From Gorsachius magnificus (Eukaryota > Chordata > Aves > Pelecaniformes > Ardeidae): 64,000 bases of DNA. Every line of letters starts with the position of its first letter. Within the stretch, counting starts at the first letter, position 1. A model generated the notes under the pieces. It did no database searches and was not told where the DNA came from. It saw nothing but the letters and a program-made list of their open reading frames with translations. Shown here in pieces: positions 27,267 to 37,629 of this stretch. The stretch is from NCBI GenBank assembly GCA_034008185.1, contig CM067086.1, positions 16,777,507 through 16,841,506 on the forward strand, in the 5' to 3' direction. The position numbers and the translations under genes are program-made.

Positions 27267-30200
27267 CTCTGCCGCAAGCCGTGTTCCGAAGGTAAGCTAC
27301 TGCCGAACTCGCTGCAGCAGCCCGCTCCTCGCCTGCTTCCTTTCCAGGGCATCACATGGCCCTTAGCACATTCTCAGAAGAACATTCCTCTTTGATTAAA
27401 GAAAAAAAGCAGGCCAAGATTTCAGAAATAGAGTATGACATACTCTGAAAATTACTGTGTCTTCCCCATGTCCATTGCTCTGTGATCTCTGCTGCTTTGA
27501 ATGCTTCCAAAAATAACTTGAAAGAGAAGCATGGCTTGATTATTGCCAACACGAGCAGTTATTGATCTAAATGACTGCTTGGGAAGAAGGCACGGTAGAA
27601 AACCCACACTCTGCTCTCCACGTATTTAGACCTCCTGCCTCATTTTGCTTGGGCTAATGGGGAAAGACATGTATCATGGCTTGGCAACAAAGAAAATCCT
27701 CTGCCTGCTTTAAAGTTACTGGGTGCTTTTACATGTTAAAGAAAAGTCATTAAAATACATAAAACTTTTGACTTCAAATATATTTTGCTAACTAAACCAG
27801 CTCATATCCTACAAAACACCCCAAAAGCAGCTCCTAATCCTTTGTTTGACCAGATGCCCTTGATGCAATGCGGAGCAGCCTTGGGGCTGCTCTGGATGGC
27901 CGGGGCGCTGCTGAAAAGCCTTTTCAGTAGCCAGGGACGACAGCGGCTCCTTGGTTGCTCCGGCTGCTGCTCTTGTTCCCCAGCTCTGTCCTGCGGGAGA
28001 TGCTGCAGGAGCCTGGGAGCTGCGCCTCTCGCCTCCCAGCTGCCCACACCTCAGTCCTGCACCGGGGGAGAAAGGGTGGCTGCAAAATGCCCTCCCTCCT
28101 TTCCCTTAGATCTCATCCCCTGTCCAATACTGAGATTGGTTTCAGCCAGAAGCATCCCATATAGCTGCCACATACGCTGCCGTATGCTTTAGTTCAAGTT
28201 TGATACTCCTTTGGCTGTTTTCTAGAGGTCCTGCAGTGAGTGGCTTTGGCAATTTCCTTTTCTAGACTTTAATGGGACATTATGTGGAAAACTGGGTTTC
28301 TGTATTTACTTTCCTTTTTGGTTTGGTCTGGGGTAGATTTTTTTGGTTGGTTGGTTTTATTTTTTCTTTAAAGGGGAGGTGCATTTTTGTGCTGCTTCTC
28401 CATCTTGTTCTTTATCCTTTTTTTGGTGCTACTGACCTGGCATAACAGGGTGGGGGGACCTTTTGCTGTAGGTTCAAAGTGTGTGTATAAAATACATTTA
28501 TTATGTGAGCTTTTACCAAAAGTGATTTCAAATTTCCAGCATGAAACTTTCAAACATGGACTTACCCTAAACTGACACTTCGCTCTATGAATGTGTAGAT
28601 TAGAATAAAACCTCCCTTGCCTTAGGGAGAATTTGAGACAAGATCACCAAGTACTTTCTCTGATTTGTGTCAGAGAAAACCACAGTACAGAATAAATACC
28701 TGTTCTCCAGGAGTAATATATTGTGCATGTGATGAAAGGTTGCATTTAATTTGCTGTGAATTTACAAAGCGTTGATTTTAAGCAGCAGCATGCGCTCTAT
28801 ACTCTGTCAACTTGCACAAATAACTGAGAAGCTGAAGGGATTTTAACGTAAGTCACAAAGTGATCATGATTTTAATGAGTATAACCACTTCTCCAACTTA
28901 CAGTAAAGATGAATACAGCAGATAAACCTGAAAGTACCAGCAGAGTTTGAGCCTAATCGCTAAATGCCTTTTTGCATGAAGAGCATTAGGGAGCAGCTGG
29001 TGCCTGTGTTTCCCGCTGCTGCAGAGCAGAGTCTGTTGGCCGCGATGTTTTCTCATCTTTTACCCCACCATCAGTGGGAGCTCTGTTTAAAAGACTCTGG
29101 CATGACGTGACCCCGCGACGGCAGCCACATCTGCCCCAGGCCCTCCTGTCGGAGGCGTGCAAGCCGTATGCCCCGCGCTGTGTTGGGCAAGACCTGCGTA
29201 CGAGAGTGAGCCGTCCGGAGCGAGCTTTCCTGACTTTACCATAGCCAGTACGGACCAAATGTGACACAGGACCACATCTGCCTGAATTCCTCTGGGCAAC
29301 ATGACTCGGGGGGGCAGGGAGTGTATACATATACATACATAACATTTTAGATGCATCTGGGCGTACATATAGCAATCTATTTCAGCTTGCAAAGCTGGGC
29401 AGCTAACCCAGCTTTCTTCCTGCATTAGGCATTTGGAAATCCCTCTGGGCTTGGGTTTACTGCACCGCCAGCCAAAAGAAGTTGGCAGGTGCTGCAGGTA
29501 GCTCAACAGTGGCCAAAGAGGAGCTGTGCTGAAGGGATCCACAGAGTTGTGTGTGTACCAATATGCCCAAGGTGCTGCTTGCTTTCAAAACTACCTGGAA
29601 ATCTGAGATATAAAAAAATATTTTAAAAATTGAAAACATTTCCATGGGATTGGATCCAACGTCCATTCTTACAAAATGCAATGGGAGGAGAAGCAAGCTA
29701 GGACAAAAGGGAAAAGGCATTTGCAAATAGTAAAATGTATACGTATTTTTCCTGTGTCTCCACCAGTGCTGTGATGCTGGCGGTTGCGGCCCACAGGCTG
29801 GATAGCTGATGTATCATGAACAGCACAAGGGTAACACGGTGTTACAGGTTCTGGGTTACAACCATCAACGTGAAATCGTGTCCATTAGCATCCGCTGGAC
29901 ACAGCCCAAGGCTTCTTCAGGGTTGTCCTGCAAACACCTATTACCAGCTGATTTTTCTTGCTGCTGTAAGATGGTAGAGGCAGTTGAGCCCGGTGGTCAA
30001 TGAAGGCTGGTGCGCCCGTGCTGGGTGACATGCATGTGCCAGTATTGCAGGCAGATCCGAAGCTGGACCTAGGTGAAAGCTTTGCAATGTCATTCTTTGG
30101 TGTGGGTTTGGAGATGAGGGGGAAATAAACCCATCTCGGGCTTCCTCCTTTATTTAGCCTGGCTGGGTACCAGTACAGGTGTCAGGAAATCTACTCTGAA

Positions 30201-33011
30201 GATAGTTACAGAAATACTCTCTTTTCCCAGTAGGACTATAGTAATATGCAAATGTGTTTAAAATTAAAATTTGAGATATAGATAGTAGCTGGATCCTAGA
30301 AATTGAGTGGAGAGTTGGCAGCCAGAAACGCAAGTTTTGATGGTACATCAGGTTTGGGTTGGTAGTTGGACCCATTTCCCCGTTAAATTGGGTATCGCGC
30401 CATAGCTCGTGGAGGTGTTGCAGGGATTAGATTTTATTTGTGCAGGACTTCACGTTTCTACCAATGAACAGTTTTTATCATTAGTTGTACTCTATTCTGC
30501 ATGAAATACTTTGAATATATAGTAGCTTGAATTATGTTTGTATATAATACCAAAGGATTTATAGGCTGCAAGTTGCACGCAAACAGAGGGATTGCGCTGC
30601 TGGGTACCCGGAGCCACAGCACTCCTACACCCACCCACCTTGTCTGTGTATGTGGCATAGGCCTGCGATCTGCAAAGCCACCTTTTTTTTTCCTAAATTA
30701 TTATTATGTTTTCTTCTAAATTATTATTATGATGTTATTTAACATTGGTACTTCATATTTTGGGGAAATGTGGACTGTTCAAGCAGGTGTGGGTATATAA
30801 AGTACAACATGCCTCAGGCATAAAGTATGAACTTGAGGGATCTCTTGCGTGAGGGTTTAACAGGGCATACTCCACTGACAAAAAATCCCAGCAGTGCAAA
30901 ATCGGGTCCATTGAGAGCCTTGATTAACTTTGTAGGGCTATTTTTTTGTTTGTTTGTTTTCCCCGCAGCTGTTCAAAGCTATGGGTTTAGTTGTATTTTA
31001 ACTAGATGTTAAAGATATGGGACAAACCTGAAAGGATCCAGGTCTAATCATATTTACAAACATTTGTAAATAACAAGAATGAGTTCATATCTGTGCGCAA
31101 GATGTTATGATGTGTGAGATTAGATATGAGCCCCAAATGGTAATCAGTTCCATAATGGCTTTTAATAAACAGAAATTTGAATAAAACAGTATTTAGAAAA
31201 GTACAGAACAAAAGCAGAAAATACCTCTTCCCTGTTAACCACTGGTATAAATCCCAAGATGTCTTGTTTTAAAGTTACAAATTGCAATCTTCACTAAATA
31301 GTTATATGGAAAATCTCCCAGTTAAAGCACAGTACTGCTGGTATCTTACAGAATATAGGTATTAACCTCTCCTCATCTTTTTCCCCTGTTATAGCAAAGG
31401 TAAAAAATACTTTTCTCATGTTTCCAAAATGAATTATTAAAGGAGGCACTGAGAAATCAAATCACCAGTAAAAGCCAGTTTTGTTATGCTATGTCTTAAT
31501 GTTAAAACTTTGATAAAAACATTTCACTACTTACTAAAGAGGAATGGGTTTGAACCACGCTATGCTAGGTCATGAACAAATCCTAATTTAGTTTTATTTG
31601 GTTATTCAGCTGAGATATCTGTTGACTGTAAATGATGAGTAGACGCTATAGAATCGTTTGCAAGCTTATGTTAGGGTCTGAATTATGCTGGGGTTTTTTT
31701 GTGCCAAATAATTTAATTCTACAGTTATTTAATTCTGTAGTTGTAGTTCTACTGTTTAGCCTGCTAGGAAGAGACTAGGATTTATTTGACTTTCAAGGAA
31801 TACTTTGAAAATAGAGTTGAACAGCGGGTATCTGAGGGTGGAGGTGTGGTCATTTTGTCAGGCTCCAGCACAGGTGAGAGGGCATCCTGTTAAGTCTGCA
31901 GCTGTAAGGACAGTACAGAATAAATTCGGTGGGCCTATTGTTGGTATAAAACAGAGTATTTTAAAATTCTTTCTCTTTTGATTTGGCGTCTGAATATAGG
32001 GGAAAAAAACGCTACTTCAGCTGCAGTAACTTTTACATAGCGTGATCTCTGTTCAGAACGCAACCTAGAGGAAAATGTCCTGCAGACCAAGTCCATCGGA
32101 GGCATGCTCGTGTATTTGGTGGGACAAAAGTGGATCAGAGTTCAATCGCTGCTTCTCTGTTGAGTGTGGAGTCAGTACCCACCTCTTGTGGGCTTTGTGA
32201 TTTCTGGCTGCGAAGCGGCATCAGCATTCATTCCGCTTCCTGACTTTACTCAAGAGTCTGTCTGCCCTGCACATCTTAATTACATCTGTGCACAGCATTT
32301 GATGGGATTCCTGACCCTATCTGCCACCCCTACACTGAGATTTATTTCTGTTCCTAATGCAGAGGAGAATTAATACGACGCGTTCTCTGGTAGCTCTATA
32401 GTTTCTGAGCTTATGGACCTAGAAATGTAGTAAAAGTTATTTGTGGCCCTGACAGTCATCACGTGTAGAGTGGGATATACAGAATACAGCTTCTGTTAGA
32501 TGAGATCTTAAAGTGGAATTCTACCTAGAAAGGTGTGTATATAAAAATAACTCCCCAGCAGTGGTTGCTTATTTTGATAATGAATTTTAGTTATGATTTA
32601 TGCAATAAAGAATGCCTCTCTCAAGATGGAGGAAGGTGTTGTTCATAACAAATCTTTAGTAAGTAATACTTATAAGCTCATTTTTTGATGCTTCCAAGCT
32701 TCTAGGGAGGGCAGGTATATTTCTAGAAGAAAATTAAGGCGTTGTGATACCCAGTCAGCCCAGTAAAGTGATAATCTTGCAAGCACTGATTTTAAAAAGC
32801 AAATAAACTGACAGAGGTAGCAATGCATTTTATCAATTCAAAGTCTAGGGCACAGATAAATCTTGAATTGTTATGAAAAACAGGTTTCTGAGCTTATGGA
32901 ACCCAAAAATATATTTGTGATGTTAGTTTCTGAAAAGAAAACATGATTTTTAATATATTTTTTTCTGGGGTTAGAAAATCTAGGTTTTGCTCATTTTAGT
33001 TAGAAGAAAGC
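27267..33011. other. Intergenic sequence and BBOX1 3' UTR region
   Basis: No further gene recognised. It includes a CpG-rich patch at 29039-29232 and a local duplication with TAAATTATTATTATG at about 30692-30731. The segment closest to 33011 should be BBOX1 3' UTR. A neighbouring convergent gene, expected here if mammalian synteny held (CCDC34), was not identified. Confidence 0.5.
32341..32346 (-). terminator. BBOX1: Candidate BBOX1 polyadenylation signal (AATAAA)
   Basis: The first canonical AATAAA I found on the minus strand downstream of the BBOX1 stop (TTTATT on the plus strand). It implies a 3' UTR of roughly 0.7 kb. A variant ATTAAA lies much closer to the stop at 32948-32953, and further AATAAA hexamers occur at 31781-31786 and 31593-31598. 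Choice between them is inference. Confidence 0.3.
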
Positions 33012-33172
33012 TCAGTCCCTATTCAGGACCCTCTTCCTGAGGAGCCGGAGCCTTGACATGACCACGTCCCAGTCTGCGTAGGCACCTTCCAGGTGACGAG
33101 TCACTTCCGAGCCTGTCTGGTAGCTTTGGCGACCATGAAGCACGCGCCAGTTATCAAACGTCACTATGTCTC
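33012..33172 (-). CDS. BBOX1: BBOX1 terminal coding exon, residues ~335-387 and stop
   Basis: A 161-nt terminal coding segment after acceptor CTTACAG. It completes the split Gly and reads DIVTFDNWRVLHGRQSYQTG, then SEVTRHLEGAYADWDVVMSR and a basic tail ending LNRD before TGA. The distal iron ligand is the His in VLHGR (H347 equivalent). The 2-oxoglutarate-binding Arg is in TRHLEG (R360), and Tyr366 is in GAYADWD. The residue count from each of these to the stop equals that of human BBOX1, fixing the alignment. The 3' UTR continues to lower coordinates. Confidence 0.96.
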
Positions 33173-33889
33173 CTGTAAGGAAATTGCACAAAGCTTTGTA
33201 TTTGGTGCATTAAAGTTGATTCCTTCAAACAGATAACTTGGAGGTAGATTTATATCAACAGTTAAGGGAGCAAGAATTTCAGCTCAGCTGGAGATACACA
33301 GCTATGACAGTAATTTTAATTTAGCTGGCGGTTCTCAATGAGAGAGGGCAGGTCCCTTTCAACCTCTGCTCCTTTTCTTGTATAACCAGGAGTTAAAAAG
33401 AGGAGTGGTAGGGGAGTCCACGCTGAGAAAAGCAAGCCTTGAGGGGAAAAGCAACTGTGGCAAACCCACACGAAGGATAAAAAGGGTGAAAGCCGCTAGG
33501 ATGATTTTTATTTGCTCAGTCTGGTACTATGTGTACTATATGCATCCTGTGTTACTATCCCTGTTAAGAGAATTTTATGAGAGCAAAGTCAAGCCATTGA
33601 AAGTTAGGAGATCACATAATTAAGCCAGCATGCCATTTTAATTTTTCTCCCTTGTGTGCCACTGTTATGATAAATTTCTAATTAAATAACCTTATAGTCT
33701 TTCTTTCCCTCTCCCCCTCCCCTCTACCATCGATTTGGTGTGTTAATTGATGGGATGGATGGTATTAATGTAATTTGAGGTACTTTGATTTACCATTTAT
33801 TATGTGATCTTATAAATTATTTTATTGTGTCTTGCCAATAGAGAGAGATTAATTTCCTCATAGACATTTTAAAGACACTAACATCGTAG

Positions 33890-34350
33890 TACATGAGGCA
33901 GTCAGATACACTAACTGCTTTACTTTTGTAACATCTCTTGAGAGATGGGGGACTATTCATATCTTTATTTTATAGCTAGGGAATGAAAGAACGGAGATTA
34001 AGCCTAAAGTAGTTGAATATATGCACGGACTGACTTTTAAACAGTAAAGGGCATTTTTGCAGCATGTTTTATGTCCAAAACATAGCCCTCTACAACTCCA
34101 GCTGAAGTTTAGAGCGCTTAGCACTTCTGTAAATCTGCCTCCGGATGTCTTGCGCGGGCCACCCAGGCAAAGCAGCGTGGTGGTGATGGCCTTCAGTAGT
34201 TCATCCAGCATTACACTGGCATGCGGTGTCTAAGCAGAGAGGGTAACTGAATTCCCCACAGCGCAGTTTGGCTTCCTTCAGTGTTATGCACTTAGGCATC
34301 TATGTCACCCTCTAGGTGTTCTGCAACTCCTGCAGCCATTGGGAATGTGC
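33890..34350. mobile_element. Ancient SINE-like relic in the last BBOX1 intron
   Basis: ATCTTTATTTTATAGCTAGG, followed by a purine-rich block ending AGATTAAGCC, resembles the MIR-like motif 'ccattttatag-atgggg-aactgagg-cacagagag-gttaag'. AGCTGAAGTTTAGAGCGCTT and AGCACTTCTGTAAATCTGCC resemble another block common in old amniote SINE or LINE relics. The match is partial and from memory of the motif, so family and boundaries are uncertain. Confidence 0.4.
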
Positions 34351-34620
34351 CCCACTAAGAAATTAAAGTGTTGTAAAGAAACTATGTGTTATTTGGCTTA
34401 ACATCTGTGCTCTGCATCAAATGAAGCAGAGGAAGAAGTATGTGATCGTGCATCATTGAATGAGCAGACACTGAACTGGGGTGGCACAGCAGTCTTACAC
34501 CTGATATTTCCCTTCTGAGGTGCTATCGATAGGACAAGTTACGATTTCCTACATGGTATGGGGTTTTGATGTAGTATAAAGATACTTCGGACTAATCAAT
34601 AGATAGACTGTATTCCTGCC

Positions 34621-34646
34621 TTTTTTTATTATTATTATTATTTATA
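34621..34646. repeat. (ATT)n microsatellite
   Basis: A T-run followed by several TTA/ATT units inside the last BBOX1 intron. Confidence 0.85.
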
Positions 34647-34818
34647 GTGTATCAATGGCAAAAGAAATGTATGAGATGAATGTGTATGCAGTATGAAATA
34701 AGACAGGTGATAGAAGGACTGAAATTTCCTCTTGGTACCAGTGCTAACAATGCTCAAGTGTTTAGACTGTTAAGAAAAACACGTGAAAAATCATTGAGAG
34801 GAGAAGCAACTTACTGAC

Positions 34819-34985
34819 CTGGTTTCAGCTTGTAAGTAAACTTGTGTTCTGCGCTGTTTAATAAATCATCAAATTCCTTTAGAGCTGCATAAAATGGCCT
34901 CACTTTTTCAGCTGGTATGTCAAACACTGTGTCTCTTGTTGCATTATTATAATTGATGCGAACTGCTTGGCCTCTGGAATCCACA
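34819..34985 (-). CDS. BBOX1: BBOX1 coding exon, residues ~279-335
   Basis: A 167-nt exon bounded by acceptor CATAG and donor GTCAGTAAG. It completes the split Asp and continues VDSRGQAVRINYNNATRDTV, then VFDIPAEKVRPFYAALKEFD and LLNSAEHKFTYKLKP, ending in a split Gly. RINYNNATRD is the conserved loop that borders the substrate pocket in this enzyme family. Phase matches both neighbours. Confidence 0.95.
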
Positions 34986-35658
34986 CTATGAAACAGAGAA
35001 GGAAAGGAAAAGGAATGTATTATGTTGTTACTGGAACATTTTAAGATGGTTAAAAAGCAGCTGAACTCTCCTGCTGGAATTTCAGTATGTTTCCGTGGTG
35101 AAATTCAGATTGTTATTGGGTTGGATTTTGATAATTAAGCCTAACTAGGAAAAGGGATAATTGGGAGAAAGCGTAGACACTTGATTTCCTCAAACATCTA
35201 TATTCTATAAACTGTAATTGTAGAATTGTAAACTCTTTAAATTCGGAAGAGATTATGATCATTTGCATTTGAACTGTTTATAATATATAGTTCTTAATCT
35301 AAAGGCTTCAAATTGTGACCAAATTTGGCATGCTACAGAGGTACATTGGCTGGAATTTAGTAACAGAGCCAGCTGCTGTCAACCTGTGGCTGTACCTAGG
35401 AGTTGCTCTAATTACCACCACTTCTTGCTGGTGTGTGGCAAAACCAAATAAAGAAAATTACACTGTGATGGTACAAAGCAGAGAACAAGTAATACACTGG
35501 CAAAAAGCCCAACCAAACATCCCCCCACCCCCAAATAACTACAGACCAAGTTAAACCAGTGTTTCCCCACAAGGTGGCAGGAGCAGACCTTCTCTTACCA
35601 ACATGTAATCCACCATACAACAGGGGGTTTAGTGTTTGTTGTTGTTGACACTACTCAC
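34986..35658 (-). other. BBOX1: BBOX1 intron, 673 bp
   Basis: A short AT-rich GT-AG intron. A 79-codon plus-strand ORF crosses it (35315-35554) but shows no family resemblance. Nothing else seen. Confidence 0.85.
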
Positions 35659-35855
35659 TCTATAATCCTTTGTTTACATTGGACAGCAAAATCACAGTAG
35701 TCCACCCCAACATCTGTATAGTCTACGGCAGTAGAGGACAGGATCTGATAGGCCTGAGGATTTTGTTTCTTCAGCTTGTTGGATACGTGAAATCCATCTA
35801 CGACTTCACTTTGACCTCCTGCAGCAGTTTGCTTTATACAGTGGAGAAACTGAAC
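35659..35855 (-). CDS. BBOX1: BBOX1 coding exon, residues ~214-279
   Basis: A 197-nt exon with acceptor TTCATTCCAG and donor GTGAGTAG. It starts in phase 0 (VQFLHCIKQTAAGGQSEVVD) and ends with GA of a split Asp codon. Readable family segments are GGQSEVVDGFHV, KLKKQNPQAYQILSS and VGVDYCDFAVQCK. This is the central part of the oxygenase fold following the HxD motif. No stop or indel is seen. Confidence 0.95.
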
Positions 35856-37523
35856 CTGGAATGAATAAGCATATCATTCTGAGAAGAATTAGCTTGCATA
35901 TTTGACAGTTCATTGGCATCAGTTCACTCATATCTGTGGTTCTGTTTTTTGGGGGGATTTTTTCCTTTTTTTTTTTTTTTTAGCAAAAGACTGAGTTCCC
36001 ATCACTGCAGCTTCACCAAGCTCTGCCACCCCTATCACACAGGCAGAAAATTGAAGCAGCACGTTCATAAGTCCATCCCATTTGGGATACCTTCTAACGC
36101 TTGCAGCCTCCATGTCAACAGCAAAGCTCTGGTCTCTCTTCTTTCCTTTGAGTCCCTCTCTGTGGCAGCTGTAGAATTTTAAATGCATTGCAGTCTTATC
36201 TCAACAAGGGGGATTAGTTATCTCTTGCAGAAACAAAACCTATTGTGAATTATCCTCTCACAGAGGGGAAAAGGCAGCTCTTGCAGAAGGCAACAGGCCC
36301 AGTGTCTCTATCATAAAGTAGGATTAAGATAGTTTCATTGCACTTCACAGTGAAATTGCCAAGGCATAAGATGGAGCAGAAAGTCTAACCTGGGCTCTTG
36401 GTCGCACCAGTGCAAATTTGGGCTGCTGACACAGGCAGTAAAACTCCCCGTGGCATCAGGGAGCCCAGCATCACACAAAGCGTAACTGTTCATCTCAGCC
36501 AAGCTACACAAAATACACCTGTCACACCAATGGTAACAGCGTTCACCTTTCCCTTCCAGGATGGTGAATGATTTCTGAGACCACTAGGAGAAAAAACCAA
36601 AAAAAAACCAGGGGGAGAAAAAGGAGCAGAGAACAGGGTTTGTCCCAGAACCTCCTCACCAGCTGGACTTGCAGACCTTGATGGTGGTGATAAAGGGGAA
36701 AGCTGAAATCTATTTAAGCTCTATTGCCACCTTACTCCACATTAATGAATAGCATCTAAATTATTTTAATAGGTGTTGTTAGTGTGAAGTATTTGGCATT
36801 TACTTGTGGATAAATCACATAGGTTTTTTGTTTAATTATAGAAATAACTGACACAAAGTATTCCACAACACAAGAAGGGGAACTTGAAGGTATGAAGCTT
36901 ATAGATGCAAACTTTCCCAGGGTCATCCTTGTTAATTTGTACCTGTTCCTACTACTTTTCAGTTCTCAGATTAATTACATGGATTATGCTTTGATATGAC
37001 AGGGACTAGGTGAAAATGTATTTTCTGTGGTTGTTGTCCAGCTTTACAAAATGCCCCTTCTTTGTCTAATTATGAAAGAGCAGATAAGGGTCTAATTTCA
37101 GTCAATTTATAAAAACCAGAATATAACATATTAATCCTGTTACTTCTAATATGTTCTCCTCCTGAAGTGAACAGACACATCCTAAGATGTCACAGCTTGA
37201 CTACAGGATGTAGGAACCCAACTTCCTCAATATAATGAAGGAAGCATCAAAAGCACATATAGTCTCATATGGTAATATTCTCAATACTTTGTGAGTTTCC
37301 ATTTATAAAATATGGCATACGTAATGGGCTTGTTATGCAGAACTTACATCATAAAGTATATATTATGCATATAGATTGTTGTATGCAGATTAATATATTG
37401 TTATTTTCGCATTGCTCTTTTAAGACAAAATTCAGAGTCACTGAACGCTAACCATATTTCTTGCTATAGGAGCATTTGCCTTTCCCCTTTTGTGTTGTGA
37501 AAAAGCCAGTAGAATCACCTTAC
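35856..37523 (-). other. BBOX1: BBOX1 intron, 1668 bp
   Basis: GT-AG intron. It includes a run of 16 T (35966-35981), apparently a simple tract. No repeat family or coding exon recognised. Confidence 0.85.
35966..35981. repeat. Poly-T tract
   Basis: Run of 16 T inside a BBOX1 intron. Confidence 0.85.
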
Positions 37524-37629
37524 CCCAGGTGGATGCTGCAGAACAGGGTAATCGGTGTGAAAACATAGTTTCCCAGTTGTATAAGCCACGTTGTTAGCAT
37601 CTGCTTTGTCTTGCACTTGCCAAGTTGGT
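37524..37629 (-). CDS. BBOX1: BBOX1 coding exon with the HxD iron motif, residues ~178-213
   Basis: A 106-nt exon (1 + 35 codons) spliced from TTGTAAAG to the donor GTAAGG. It reads PTWQVQDKADANNVAYTTGK and then LCFHTDYPVLQHPPG. It carries W181 and Y194 of the substrate cage, N191, and the H202-x-D204 iron-binding pair in FHTD. The residue after the split Gly178 is Pro, where human BBOX1 as I recall it has His. Cys also replaces the human Ser two residues before the iron-binding His. Both flanking phases agree with the neighbouring exons. Confidence 0.95.

Larger units (their letters stand above)
33173..34818 (-). other. BBOX1: BBOX1 last intron
   Basis: A 1646-bp GT-AG intron. The only recognisable content is an old SINE-like relic at about 33890-34350 and an ATT microsatellite at 34621-34646. 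No alternative exon was recognised. Confidence 0.85.
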
